A stretch of 64,000 bases of DNA from Mycolicibacterium sp. P9-64 (GTDB lineage: Bacteria > Actinomycetota > Actinomycetes > Mycobacteriales > Mycobacteriaceae): assembly GCF_008329605.1 (NCBI RefSeq), contig NZ_NPKO01000014.1, positions 62,001 through 126,000 on the forward strand. The letters run 5' to 3'. Both the position numbers and the translations under genes were made by a program. The notes under the pieces are model-generated. The model did not search any database, was not told where the DNA came from, and saw nothing but the letters and a program-made list of their open reading frames with translations. Below, in pieces: positions 35,079 through 43,123 of this stretch (positions are counted from its first letter, which is position 1; every line of letters begins with the position of its first letter).

Positions 35079-35651
35079 TCAGCCGCCGTGGATGTCCAAA
35101 CCGTGTGCGGCGGCGTAGGCGACGGCCTGATCGATGTCGACCTTGGCGCCACGCACCTTGGCCGTCGTCCAGAACGTCGGATCGACGCGCGCCCCACGCA
35201 GATCCGCGTCATCGAGACGGGCGTCCTGTGCGCGAGCACCGGTGAGATCCGCGCCTCGCAGCACTGCCTTGCGCAGATCGGCGCCTATCAGGCTGGCCTC
35301 CCGTAGCCGGCAGTCCGACAGGTCGACCGTACGCAGGTCGCAGCCACCGAGAACGGCCAGCGACAGGTCGACCTCGGTGAACGCGACCGGCCGAATCCGG
35401 CTCTCGGTGAACACCGAGCCGAGCAGGGTGCAATGCCGAAAAGTGCTGTGCATCAACGATGCCCGGCGGAAGTCGCAGTTGCGGAAGGCCGAGCCCTCGT
35501 GCACGGACTCGGACAGGTTCACTCCAGCGAAGACACACTCGGTGAACACCACGCGTTCGGTGCGCAGCCGGCTGAGGTCGCCCTCGTTCACCGTGCGAAA
35601 GTCAACGCCTTCGAACTCACGGTCCACCCACTGTTCATCGGACTCGTCCAC
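35079..35651 (-). CDS. mfpA: Pentapeptide-repeat protein MfpA
   Basis: 190 residues made almost entirely of A(D/N)LxX pentapeptides (for example GADLRKAVLRGADLTGAR and DDADLRGARVD), which fold into a right-handed DNA-mimicking helix. In M. tuberculosis (Rv3361c) and M. smegmatis the protein binds DNA gyrase and lowers fluoroquinolone susceptibility. It is the last gene of the conservon operon and lies three bases from the GTPase stop, which fits the reported partnership with the MfpB GTPase. Confidence 0.94.
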   Translation of the reverse strand: MDESDEQWVDREFEGVDFRTVNEGDLSRLRTERVVFTECVFAGVNLSESVHEGSAFRNCDFRRASLMHSTFRHCTLLGSVFTESRIRPVAFTEVDLSLAVLGGCDLRTVDLSDCRLREASLIGADLRKAVLRGADLTGARAQDARLDDADLRGARVDPTFWTTAKVRGAKVDIDQAVAYAAAHGLDIHGG

Positions 35652-35654
35652 GGA

Positions 35655-36257
35655 TCAGCCGGGGAGCGAGCTGAAGTTCATCAACGCGTACTCGGTGACG
35701 GCGATCAGGGCGGCCCGTGCCGAATGCCGATCGCGCGCGTCGACGGTGACCACCGGGATGTGCTCGGCCAGTGCCAGCGCCTTGCGCACCTCCTGCGGCG
35801 GATGCCTGCGTCCGTCGTCGAATTCATTGATCGCGATGAGGAACGGCAGATTCCGCGCCTCGAAGAAGTCAACGGCGGCGAAGCTGTCCTGCAGCTTGCG
35901 GACGTCGACCAGGATGATCGCGCCGATGGCGCCGCGGACCAAGTCGTCCCACATGAACCAGAACCGTCGTTGGCCGGGCGTGCCGAACAGGTAGAGCACC
36001 AGGTCCTCGGCGAGTGTGATGCGGCCGAAGTCCATCGCCACCGTCGTGGTGTTCTTCTCCGGAGTCCCTGCGAGGGCATCGAGACCCTGCGAGGCATTGG
36101 TCACCAGGGCCTCGGTGCGCAGCGGCATGATCTCCGACACCGCGCCGACGAACGTCGTCTTGCCTGCGCCGAACCCACCGGAGATGACGATCTTGGTGGA
36201 CGCACTGCGTCGGCCCACCACACCGGTGGACGTGCCCTCAGAGTGCCCGTAGGCCAC
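35655..36257 (-). CDS. mfpB: Conservon GTPase (MfpB/CvnD type, Rv3362c-like)
   Basis: A 200-residue small GTPase. P-loop GGFGAGKTTFVGAVSE, G3-like LFGTPGQRRFWFMWDDLVRGA and G4-like AINEFD. The family works with a roadblock protein and a sensor-like ATPase. Its start overlaps the DUF742 gene by 20 bp. Confidence 0.94.
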   Translation of the reverse strand: MAYGHSEGTSTGVVGRRSASTKIVISGGFGAGKTTFVGAVSEIMPLRTEALVTNASQGLDALAGTPEKNTTTVAMDFGRITLAEDLVLYLFGTPGQRRFWFMWDDLVRGAIGAIILVDVRKLQDSFAAVDFFEARNLPFLIAINEFDDGRRHPPQEVRKALALAEHIPVVTVDARDRHSARAALIAVTEYALMNFSSLPG

Positions 36258-36624
36258 GCAGCGTCCTTCCTATCAGTTCACGTCGTTCGTCGGGAGTCGC
36301 CGACTCGCCGAGGGTGGTCTGCACACGGGCGTACCCCTGTGTCACCAGGTCACCGATCAGCACTCGCGCCACACCAAGCGGCAACGATAGGCGAGCGGCG
36401 ATCTCGGCGACCGACGGGCTGTCGACACCCAACCCGAGAATCTTGGCACGCACGTCGTTTCCGGGCCAGCGCGGCGCGGGCCCGAATTCCATTGTCCTGA
36501 TCGGCGCCTCGAGTGGAAGGTCGACACGCGTAGTGGTGCGACCGGACGTCAGCGTGTATGGCCGGACCAGGCTGGCCTCGACCCCCGGTTCAACCGATTC
36601 CCACGCACTTCGCGCCTCGTCCAT
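36238..36624 (-). CDS. DUF742 conservon protein (CvnC type, Rv3363c-like)
   Basis: 128 residues. The DUF742 signature is VRPYTLTSGRT near the start, with a winged-helix-like SVAEIAARLSLPLGVARVLI and LVTQGYARVQ. Third member of the operon, between roadblock and GTPase genes. Its biochemical role is unknown. Confidence 0.92.
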   Translation of the reverse strand: MDEARSAWESVEPGVEASLVRPYTLTSGRTTTRVDLPLEAPIRTMEFGPAPRWPGNDVRAKILGLGVDSPSVAEIAARLSLPLGVARVLIGDLVTQGYARVQTTLGESATPDERRELIGRTLRGLRAL

Positions 36625-36630
36625 GGCAAC

Positions 36631-37038
36631 TCACGAGTGTTGTGCGGTACGGCGGGACGCTTGGACGACGGTGCCGACGCGCTCGACCAGGATCGCCATC
36701 TCGTAGCCGATCTGGCCGATGTCGCAGGACCTGGTGGCCAGCGCCGCGAGGTTGGATCCGTCGCCGACGCGCATGAGCAGCAGGTAGCCGTTCTCCATCT
36801 CGACGACGGACTGCATCACGTGGCCACCGTCGAAGAGCTGCGCAGCACCCGTTGACAGGCTGGCCAGTCCCGACGCCACGGCGGCCAACTGATCGGCCCG
36901 CTCGATCGGCATGTGCTGGCTCGCGGCCCGCAGCAGCCCATCGGCGGAGACCAGGATCGCGTGGGACACCCCTGCTACCTCGTTGGCGAACTTCGAGACC
37001 AACCAGTCGAGTGAATCACGCTGGGTCGAACGGGTCAT
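36631..37038 (-). CDS. Roadblock/LC7 conservon protein (CvnB type, Rv3364c-like)
   Basis: 135 residues with the roadblock/LC7 fold: LDWLVSKFANEVAGVSHAIL, VSADGLLRAAS, LAAVASGLASLSTGAA. The partner GTPase is encoded two genes downstream; such proteins regulate its nucleotide state. The start ATG at 37038 overlaps the stop of the sensor gene (ATGA). Confidence 0.93.
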   Translation of the reverse strand: MTRSTQRDSLDWLVSKFANEVAGVSHAILVSADGLLRAASQHMPIERADQLAAVASGLASLSTGAAQLFDGGHVMQSVVEMENGYLLLMRVGDGSNLAALATRSCDIGQIGYEMAILVERVGTVVQASRRTAQHS

Positions 37039-39875
37039 TCGTCGTCTGTTCCTCTGTCTTCTCTGGCGTGGTTCCGGCCCGCGTGCACGCCACCGAAGTG
37101 GTTGCCGATGCTGGAACGCACGGCCTCCGGATCGCGTGTCGGGCGGGAGTGCGCACCGGGGCCGTGCCCCGCATCGGCAGGCTGTTCGGCGCCGTTCGCT
37201 CCATTGCGATGCCTGCCATTGTGGTCGTCGTCCTGGATGTCGGCAGCACCGGGCACCAGGCGGGCGCCGGGCTCGCGCACCGGCAGACCGTGCTCGGTGT
37301 GCTTCGACACCGGCGACTCCTCCGCGGCGGCGGCGGCCTCCCAGCCCTTGTCCCACACCGTATTCCAGTCCAGGTTGGTGCTCTGGGCCAGCTGGGCCGG
37401 GTCGTCGATCAGCCACTCGGACAGCATCTTCTGGAAGATCGAATCGTCCTCTCCCGAGGTCTGCGACGGTGTGGGCTCCGGCAGCGGCTCGACACGAACG
37501 GGTTCGGCGGGCGGATACGCCCCGTTGGTCGGCGGGTTCGCCGCCTGCGCCCGCGCGGCGAAGAAGGCCGACGTGTTGGTCGGAGCCTGGGTCGGCCGCT
37601 CGACGGGCGGGGCGGGGACATATCCCGTCGCTTCGCTCGCCCCGGTCTGCGCGGGCATCGAATCCTCCGGCCACTCCTCCTCGTCGGACCACAGCGAGAC
37701 GGGCTCGGGCTCGGGAGCTTGCGGCTGCAAGGGCACCGACGGGATGCCCGAAATTCCACTGGCGCCCGGGTTGCGCTGCGGCAGCAGCGAGATGGGGATG
37801 TCCGCGTGACCGTTGCGGTACTCGGCGGCGGGCGGTTCGTACTCCTGGTAGCCAGGTTCCTCGACGTACTCTTGGTCGTACTCGTCGTCGAGCATGTCCT
37901 CGTACGCGATGGCGGCGTGGGAATCGGTGTGGGCGTCGGAGGAACCGTAGTCCGGCTGTTCGACCGGCAACGGCGCAGAACCCCGCAGGAGCAGCTCGGC
38001 CGGAATGAAGACACCCGCCGTGGTGCCCGAATTCGCCTCTCCCGCAACGGTGCTGCGCAACCGGACCACCAGACCATGCTGTGCGGCGAGGCGCCCGACC
38101 ACGAAGAGACCCATGTGACGTGCGGTGTAGGGGTTGACCTCCCCGCCGGACTGAAGTCGCGTGTTGGCGACCCGCAGGTCGGCTTCGGTCATGCCGAGGC
38201 CGATGTCGCTGACCTCGACGACGAGGCCGCCGTTGCCGGTGTGCACGGCCGACACCCGCACCTGTGAGATCGGCGGTGAGTAGCGCAGCGCGTTGTCCAT
38301 CAGCTCGGCGAGCAGATGCACCAGATCGCCTGCCAGGACGCCGAGGATCTCGCTGTCGGGTGCGACGGCGGTGACGACGCGCGTGTAGTCCTCGACCTCG
38401 GAGGCAGCAGCGTTGATGACGGCGGCGACGGGAACCGGGGCGGCCTGTTCGCGCGGCACCCGAGACCCGGCCAGCACCAGCAGGTTGGCGCCGTTGCGGC
38501 GCATGCGGGCGGCCAGGTGGTCGAGCCGGAACAGGCTCTCCAACCGTTCGGGGTCCGCTTCGTCCTTCTCCAAACGATCGATGAGGGTCAGCTGCTGATC
38601 GACCAGCGAGCGGCTGCGCCGAGACAGCGTCTCGAACATGTCGCCCACCTGAAGCTGCAGCCTGGCCTGCTCGCCGGCCAGGAGCACGGCCTGCTCGTGC
38701 AGCTCGTCGACGGCGTGCGCGACCTGCCCGACCTCCTCGGTGGTGTGCACCGGCAGCGGCTGCACGGGATCGGCGGGGCCGCCGGCTCGGACCCGCTCCA
38801 ACTCCTGGGCGAGGTCCCGGTGGGCGACCTGGAGTGCGCCGTCGCGCAGCTTGCGCAGCGGTCGCACCAGGGTGCGCGCCACCAGCGTCACGATCAGCAG
38901 CGCGACCAGGATGGCAACGCCGACGATCACCGAGTCGCGGATGGCCTCGTTGCGCTTGGCGGTGGCCTGGTCCTCGACACCCGTCGTGACCGCGGTGATG
39001 GCCGAGCGGATCACCTTGGCGGCGATCTCGTTGGTGGCAGACAACGACTGCGTCAGCTCGGGGTTGTTGACCAGCACGACGGCGGGGTCGGACATCATCG
39101 CCATCCGCTTGACCATCTCGGCCTGCAGGTTCTGGGCGTCGGGTGAGCCGACCCCGAGCACCTGGCTCATCCCGAACAGCGTCGACGGCTCGGTGCCCGC
39201 CAGGGTGATCATCGACGTGCGCAGTTCCGGTTCCGGAATCTCGCCACCGAGGTTGACCAGCAGCTGCTGCATCATCATCTGCCCGCGGGCACCGATCGCG
39301 CGGGACAGCCCAAGCGTCTCGGCGCGGATCGTCTCGTCGTCGACGCGCACCGATCCGTTGATGACGTCCTCTGCGGTGAGCAGGATCGGCGCGTAGCTCG
39401 TCACCCTGTCGCGCAGGCCGATGCCGTTGGCCGTGACCTTGTCCAGGAGCGCCTGCCCGCCCTGCAACAGCGAAGTGACGCCCTTGCCGACGTCGGGCAC
39501 GACGGCGGTGTCGCGCAGCCGGGCCTGAAGGGTTTGCTTGCTTGCGTCGAAGGAGCTGAGCGCGGCCTGGGCGTCACCACCCGTCGAATTCGCCAGCAGC
39601 GCAGCGTCGAGTGTGGCCATGTAGTCTTCGATGGCCGGGACCATCTCGGCGCGGTCGGCGTCCAGCCGGAGGTCGGCGGCGCCGGTCCAACCCGAGTAAA
39701 CCCGCAACCCACCGAATGTGCCCGCCAAAAGCAGTGGCACCAGAACGATCGCAAACACTTTCCATCGCACCGGCCAATTGCTCACCGACCATCGCGATGT
39801 CCGCTTCACCGGTGCTGGCGCATTGCTCCCGAATTCGGTGGCACCGGCCTGTGGTTGCTGCGCAAACGCCGTCAT
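37035..39875 (-). CDS. Conservon sensor-like histidine-kinase-fold protein (CvnA type, Rv3365c-like)
   Basis: 946 residues. TM1 is near 32-55 (WKVFAIVLVPLLLAGTFGGL). A large extracytoplasmic sensor (about 56-310) precedes TM2 (SVIVGVAILVALLIVTLVAR), HAMP (VRPLRKLRDGALQVAHRDL) and a HATPase domain with N-box LLAELMDNALRYSPP and G-box VEVSDIGLGMTE. The C-terminal tail is long, acidic and proline-rich. No phosphoacceptor His in a standard H-box is evident, as for other conservon members. The tail contains one copy of the dispersed repeat, translated GASEATG. First gene of the operon; the 285 bp upstream to trmL show nothing I can name. Confidence 0.93.
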   Translation of the reverse strand: MTAFAQQPQAGATEFGSNAPAPVKRTSRWSVSNWPVRWKVFAIVLVPLLLAGTFGGLRVYSGWTGAADLRLDADRAEMVPAIEDYMATLDAALLANSTGGDAQAALSSFDASKQTLQARLRDTAVVPDVGKGVTSLLQGGQALLDKVTANGIGLRDRVTSYAPILLTAEDVINGSVRVDDETIRAETLGLSRAIGARGQMMMQQLLVNLGGEIPEPELRTSMITLAGTEPSTLFGMSQVLGVGSPDAQNLQAEMVKRMAMMSDPAVVLVNNPELTQSLSATNEIAAKVIRSAITAVTTGVEDQATAKRNEAIRDSVIVGVAILVALLIVTLVARTLVRPLRKLRDGALQVAHRDLAQELERVRAGGPADPVQPLPVHTTEEVGQVAHAVDELHEQAVLLAGEQARLQLQVGDMFETLSRRSRSLVDQQLTLIDRLEKDEADPERLESLFRLDHLAARMRRNGANLLVLAGSRVPREQAAPVPVAAVINAAASEVEDYTRVVTAVAPDSEILGVLAGDLVHLLAELMDNALRYSPPISQVRVSAVHTGNGGLVVEVSDIGLGMTEADLRVANTRLQSGGEVNPYTARHMGLFVVGRLAAQHGLVVRLRSTVAGEANSGTTAGVFIPAELLLRGSAPLPVEQPDYGSSDAHTDSHAAIAYEDMLDDEYDQEYVEEPGYQEYEPPAAEYRNGHADIPISLLPQRNPGASGISGIPSVPLQPQAPEPEPVSLWSDEEEWPEDSMPAQTGASEATGYVPAPPVERPTQAPTNTSAFFAARAQAANPPTNGAYPPAEPVRVEPLPEPTPSQTSGEDDSIFQKMLSEWLIDDPAQLAQSTNLDWNTVWDKGWEAAAAAEESPVSKHTEHGLPVREPGARLVPGAADIQDDDHNGRHRNGANGAEQPADAGHGPGAHSRPTRDPEAVRSSIGNHFGGVHAGRNHAREDRGTDDE
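37624..37639 (-). repeat. Dispersed 16-bp repeat, copy 3, inside the conservon sensor gene
   Basis: In the sense strand it reads GGGCGAGCGAAGCGACGGG and encodes GASEATG within the low-complexity cytosolic tail. The same peptide occurs in the unrelated AcrA1 at 56524. Confidence 0.85.
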
Positions 39876-40160
39876 TGCAGCGCGACCGTACTACCGGCCG
39901 CTGGTCGGCATTTCATTCGCGCACAGGTCATATGGTTTCCTACTGCATCTTTGCCCAAACGAGGGCAGGCGTGGTCCGCCCGGCAATTGGTCGAGTATGA
40001 CAGCGATTAGCACCCGTTTCCACAATTCTTACTGAACAGACAGAGTTCGTGACCGAGGCGTTGCCAAGTCGTGTGCTATACGAGCAAATGGCGCACGGCG
40101 TGTTTGATTGCCCTGCCCGCCGCGCTCTTGCAGCACGAGTGTCGGCGGTACATTCCGGGC

Positions 40161-40625
40161 GTGTTCAAGTTGATGTTCTTCTCGCCCCGCATAGCGCCCA
40201 ACACCGGCAATGCGATCCGCACGGTGGCGGCGACGGGGTGCGAATTGCATCTGGTCGAACCGCTCGGATTCGATCTGTCAGAACCCAAGTTGAGACGCGC
40301 CGGCCTGGACTACCACGACCTGGCGTCGGTGACCGTGCACGCCGACCTGCCAAGCGCATGGGCCGCCCTGTCGCCCGAGCGGGTGATCGCGTTCACCGCG
40401 CACGCCGAGTCGTCCTACGCCGACGTCGACTACCAGCCGGGCGACGTGTTGATGTTCGGCCCGGAGCCCACCGGCCTTGACGCCGCGACGCTGGCCGATC
40501 CGCACGTCACCACGAAGGTGCGCATCCCGATGCTGTCGGGAAGGCGGTCCTTGAATCTGGCCAACGCCGCGGCGATCGCGGTCTACGAGGCATGGCGCCA
40601 GCAGGGGTTCGCCGGCGCGGTCTAA
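40161..40625 (+). CDS. trmL: TrmL-type tRNA 2'-O-methyltransferase (Rv3366 spoU)
   Basis: 154 residues from a GTG at 40161, matching Rv3366 in length. SPOUT signatures: FFSPRIAPNTGNAIRTVAAT, LMFGPEPTGL and RIPMLSGRRSLNLANAAAIA, as in tRNA (cytidine/uridine-34) 2'-O-methyltransferases. An upstream in-frame ATG at 40071 gives no family-like residues. The neighbour on the left is the divergent conservon. Confidence 0.92.
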   Translation: MFKLMFFSPRIAPNTGNAIRTVAATGCELHLVEPLGFDLSEPKLRRAGLDYHDLASVTVHADLPSAWAALSPERVIAFTAHAESSYADVDYQPGDVLMFGPEPTGLDAATLADPHVTTKVRIPMLSGRRSLNLANAAAIAVYEAWRQQGFAGAV

Positions 40626-40725
40626 TCGGTCAAACCGTCTGCGCCATAACGTCGTCCAGCCAGTCGAAGATCACCGTTCTCTGCATCGAGGACCAAGGCG
40701 GGGGCGGTGATGCGATTGCAGGCGG

Positions 40726-40992
40726 CTAGATCGCCATCCGTTCGTCGGCAGTCCCCTGCCACGCGTCGACGGCATCCTGCAGTGGCATGCCAAGGGCGGT
40801 GCACAGTCCGATGACCGTGCCGAAGCTCGGGCTCGGGATGCGTCCGACCTCGATCTTGCGCAGTGTCTCCGGCGAGATGCCTGCGTGACGGGCGATCATC
40901 TCGGGGTCGCGGCCGGCGCGGGCCGCCCTGATCAGCGCTCCGAGGCGTTCCCCGGCTCGCACCTGCTCAGGGCTAAGCGGTAGGCGCACCAT
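40726..40992 (-). CDS. XRE-family HTH regulator, divergent from methionine aminopeptidase
   Basis: 88 residues from the ATG at 40992 (an ATG at 41004 is also possible). HTH: GALIRAARAGRDPEMIARHAGISPETLRKIEVGR; the tail reads GTVIGLCTALGMPLQDAVDA. The strand is opposite to the aminopeptidase, and two palindromes of the same core lie in the 85-bp gap, so it probably represses itself and its neighbour. Upstream (40626-40725) nothing is recognised. Confidence 0.88.
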   Translation of the reverse strand: MVRLPLSPEQVRAGERLGALIRAARAGRDPEMIARHAGISPETLRKIEVGRIPSPSFGTVIGLCTALGMPLQDAVDAWQGTADERMAI

Positions 40993-41006
40993 GCGAGCCA
41001 GCATAG

Positions 41007-41024
41007 CCGGTATTCATATACCGG
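41007..41024. promoter_or_regulatory. Palindrome 1 of the XRE/aminopeptidase intergenic region
   Basis: CCGGTAT (41007-41013) and ATACCGG (41018-41024) around TCAT. Core CGGTAT-N4-ATACCG, identical in core and spacing to palindrome 2. Confidence 0.75.
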
Positions 41025-41036
41025 AGCTGGTACCGT

Positions 41037-41062
41037 CGTATCGGTATAGAAATACCGATACG
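41037..41062. promoter_or_regulatory. Palindrome 2 of the XRE/aminopeptidase intergenic region
   Basis: CGTATCGGTAT (41037-41047) and ATACCGATACG (41052-41062), perfect 11-bp arms around AGAA. It ends 15 bases before the aminopeptidase GTG and would block its initiation if occupied. Shared core with palindrome 1 points to one regulator, most simply the XRE protein. Confidence 0.75.
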
Positions 41063-41077
41063 GGAAGAAGGCCGGGT

Positions 41078-41845
41078 GTGATCGAACTCAAGACTGCCGA
41101 CGAGATCGACAAGATGGCGGTGACTGGCGAGTTCGTCGCGCAGACCCTTGCCACGCTGTCGAACGAGGCGGAGCCCGGCGTCAACCTGATGCAGCTCGAG
41201 AATCACGCCCGCACACTGGTTTCCGAACGTGGCGCGGAATCCTGCTACTGGGATTATGCGCCGTCGTTCGGACGCGGCCCGTTCCGCAACGTCATCTGCC
41301 TTTCGGTCAATGACGCCGTGCTGCATGGCATGCCACGCGACTACGTGTTGCGCGACGGCGACGTGCTGAGCCTGGACTTCGCGGTGTCGATCGACGGCTG
41401 GGTCGCCGATTCCGCAGTCACGGTGATCGTCGGCGACGACGTCGACCCCGCCGACACGGCGCTCGTCGAGTCGACGCGACGAGCGCTCGACGCGGGGATC
41501 GCCGCAGCCGTGCCAGGTGGTCGGCTCGGTGACGTCTCTGCCGCCATCGGCGAGGTCGCCACCGAAGCCGGCTACCGCGTCAACGCCGAGTTCGGCGGCC
41601 ACGGATTGGGCCGCACCATGCACGAGGATCCGCACGTCGCCAACCGCGGGCGGCGGGGGCGCGGCCTCCTGCTGCGCGCAGGGATGACCCTTGCGCTCGA
41701 ACCATGGTGGGCCCGCGGCAGCGATCGGCTGGCCATCGACGGCGACGGCTGGACCCTGCGCTCCGCGGACGGATCCAACACCGCGCACTCCGAGCACACC
41801 ATCGCCATCACCGAGAACGGGCCTCGGGTCCTCACCCAGCGCTAG
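41078..41845 (+). CDS. Accessory type I methionine aminopeptidase
   Basis: 255 residues from a GTG at 41078. All five metal ligands are present: Asp100 (LSLDFAVSIDGW), Asp111 (VADSAVTV), His175 (GGHGLGRTMHEDPHV), Glu208 (LALEPWW) and Glu239 (SEHTIAI). The substrate His83 is in VLHGMPRDY. There is no zinc-finger or SH3-type N-terminal extension. Known mycobacterial enzymes are MapA and MapB; this one is separately regulated by a dedicated XRE repressor, so it is probably an inducible third enzyme. Stop is four bases from the convergent nitroreductase stop. Confidence 0.9.
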   Translation: MIELKTADEIDKMAVTGEFVAQTLATLSNEAEPGVNLMQLENHARTLVSERGAESCYWDYAPSFGRGPFRNVICLSVNDAVLHGMPRDYVLRDGDVLSLDFAVSIDGWVADSAVTVIVGDDVDPADTALVESTRRALDAGIAAAVPGGRLGDVSAAIGEVATEAGYRVNAEFGGHGLGRTMHEDPHVANRGRRGRGLLLRAGMTLALEPWWARGSDRLAIDGDGWTLRSADGSNTAHSEHTIAITENGPRVLTQR

Positions 41846-41849
41846 GAGC

Positions 41850-42491
41850 TCACCACGTGTTCCAGTGACTGAGCTGCTCGGCGGGCAGCCGCTTGGCGGG
41901 CCGGAAGTCGGTGCCCTTGGTGTAGGCGATCGGGAACAGGCCGCCTTGGGAGTACTTGTCGAAGGGGATGCCCAGGATCTCGGCGGCCTGCTTCTCGCCA
42001 TCGCCCATCAGGTGCAGGGTGGTCCATGCCGAACCGAGACCGCGGGAGCGCAGCGCAAGCATGAAGCTCCACGCGGCGGGTAGCAACGAACCCCAGAACC
42101 CTGCGCTCATGCCCGCTGGGGCACCGTCGGGCCGACCCTCCAGACACGGGATCAGCATCACCGGGACTTCGTGGAGATGGTCGTTGAGGTACTTGGCGGA
42201 ACTGATCACCAGTGGCGTCCGCTCGTCGCGGCTGTCGCCGTAGGTGGGCTTGTCCGCATCCAGGTAAGGCGTCGCCGCGACACGATAGATGTCGGCCAGC
42301 GCCTTCTTCTTGGCCGGGTCGTCGACGAACACGAACTGCCATCCCTGCGAGTTCGACCCCGTCGGCGCCTGTAGGGCCAGTTCGAGGCATTCCATGATGA
42401 CGTCGCGGGGCACCGGCTTCTCCAAGTCGAGCCGTTTGCGCACCGAGCGGGTCGTGGTCAGGAGTTCGTCGACGGACAGGTTGAGAGTCAT
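41850..42491 (-). CDS. FMN nitroreductase-family protein (Rv3368c-like)
   Basis: 213 residues. Nitroreductase marks are LLTTTRSVRKRLDLEKPVPR at the N-terminus (the FMN-phosphate Arg pair), LALQAPTGSNSQGWQFVFVD, PAAWSFMLALRSRGLGSAWT and the terminal GLFPIAYTKGTDF. It is the counterpart of Rv3368c by place. It reduces an unknown oxidant with NAD(P)H. It is divergent from the PPOX gene. Confidence 0.9.
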   Translation of the reverse strand: MTLNLSVDELLTTTRSVRKRLDLEKPVPRDVIMECLELALQAPTGSNSQGWQFVFVDDPAKKKALADIYRVAATPYLDADKPTYGDSRDERTPLVISSAKYLNDHLHEVPVMLIPCLEGRPDGAPAGMSAGFWGSLLPAAWSFMLALRSRGLGSAWTTLHLMGDGEKQAAEILGIPFDKYSQGGLFPIAYTKGTDFRPAKRLPAEQLSHWNTW

Positions 42492-42514
42492 AGCCGGAGA
42501 CTACATTCGGTTCC

Positions 42515-42925
42515 ATGAGCACTGATCTGACGCCCGCAGTCGTCGACCGCCTGACCAACGACCGGTACGGCTGGCTCACCACCGTCGCGAAGTCTGGTCA
42601 GCCCGTGCCGAAGCTGATCTGGTTCTACTTCGACGGCGCGGCCCTGACGGTGTATTCGATGCCCGGCGCCGCGAAGGTCGGGCACGTCCAGCGCCACCCC
42701 CGGGTGAGTCTCAACCTCGATTCCGACGGCAACGGCAGCGGCATCATCGTGGTCGGCGGCGAGGCCACGGTCGACGCCATCGACGTCGACTGCCGCGCCG
42801 ACGAACCGTACTGGGCCAAGTACGCGGAATCCGCCGCCAAGTTCGGGCTGACCGACGCCATGGCCGACTACAGCACCCGGATCAAGGTCACCATCGACAA
42901 GGTCTGGACGACCCCCACGGAGTGA
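42515..42925 (+). CDS. PPOX-class pyridoxamine-phosphate-oxidase-fold protein (Rv3369-like)
   Basis: 136 residues of the split-barrel flavin/deazaflavin-binding family: LTNDRYGWLTTVAKSGQPVP, LIWFYFDGAALTVYSMP, HPRVSLNLDSDGNG and a C-terminal TRIKVTIDKVWTTP. Equivalent to Rv3369; members of this subgroup (TIGR03667 type) bind F420. The cofactor here is inferred from the family. Confidence 0.88.
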   Translation: MSTDLTPAVVDRLTNDRYGWLTTVAKSGQPVPKLIWFYFDGAALTVYSMPGAAKVGHVQRHPRVSLNLDSDGNGSGIIVVGGEATVDAIDVDCRADEPYWAKYAESAAKFGLTDAMADYSTRIKVTIDKVWTTPTE

Positions 42926-42928
42926 CCT

Positions 42929-43060
42929 CACGACTCCTTGAGGACTGCAAGGAGACGCTCCAGCACGAACGCCGGGCGCTGCTCGACGAGCGAATGACCG
43001 ACTTGCGAATTCCCCACGCAGCCATGGGATTGCCTCGCGGAAGCCGCGTATTGCTGCTGG
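42929..43060 (-). pseudogene. C-terminal remnant of an alpha/beta hydrolase
   Basis: On the minus strand the bases translate in one frame to SQVGHSLVEQRPAFVLERLL and then AVLKES before a stop at 42929. This is the usual tail of an alpha/beta hydrolase, with the catalytic His in VGHSLVEQRP. The rest of the gene is not present; a stop in the same frame appears within about 50 codons upstream. The surrounding 42926-43123 holds no complete gene. Confidence 0.4.
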
Positions 43061-43123
43061 CCGCCGCAACATGAATATCACGGACACCAGGCCACGACGG
43101 CGAACTCCGACCAGCCGGCCCCG

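Noticed and set aside
39876..40160. Possible small genes between the conservon and trmL
   Set aside because: Short open frames on both strands have no ribosome-binding site or recognisable sequence.
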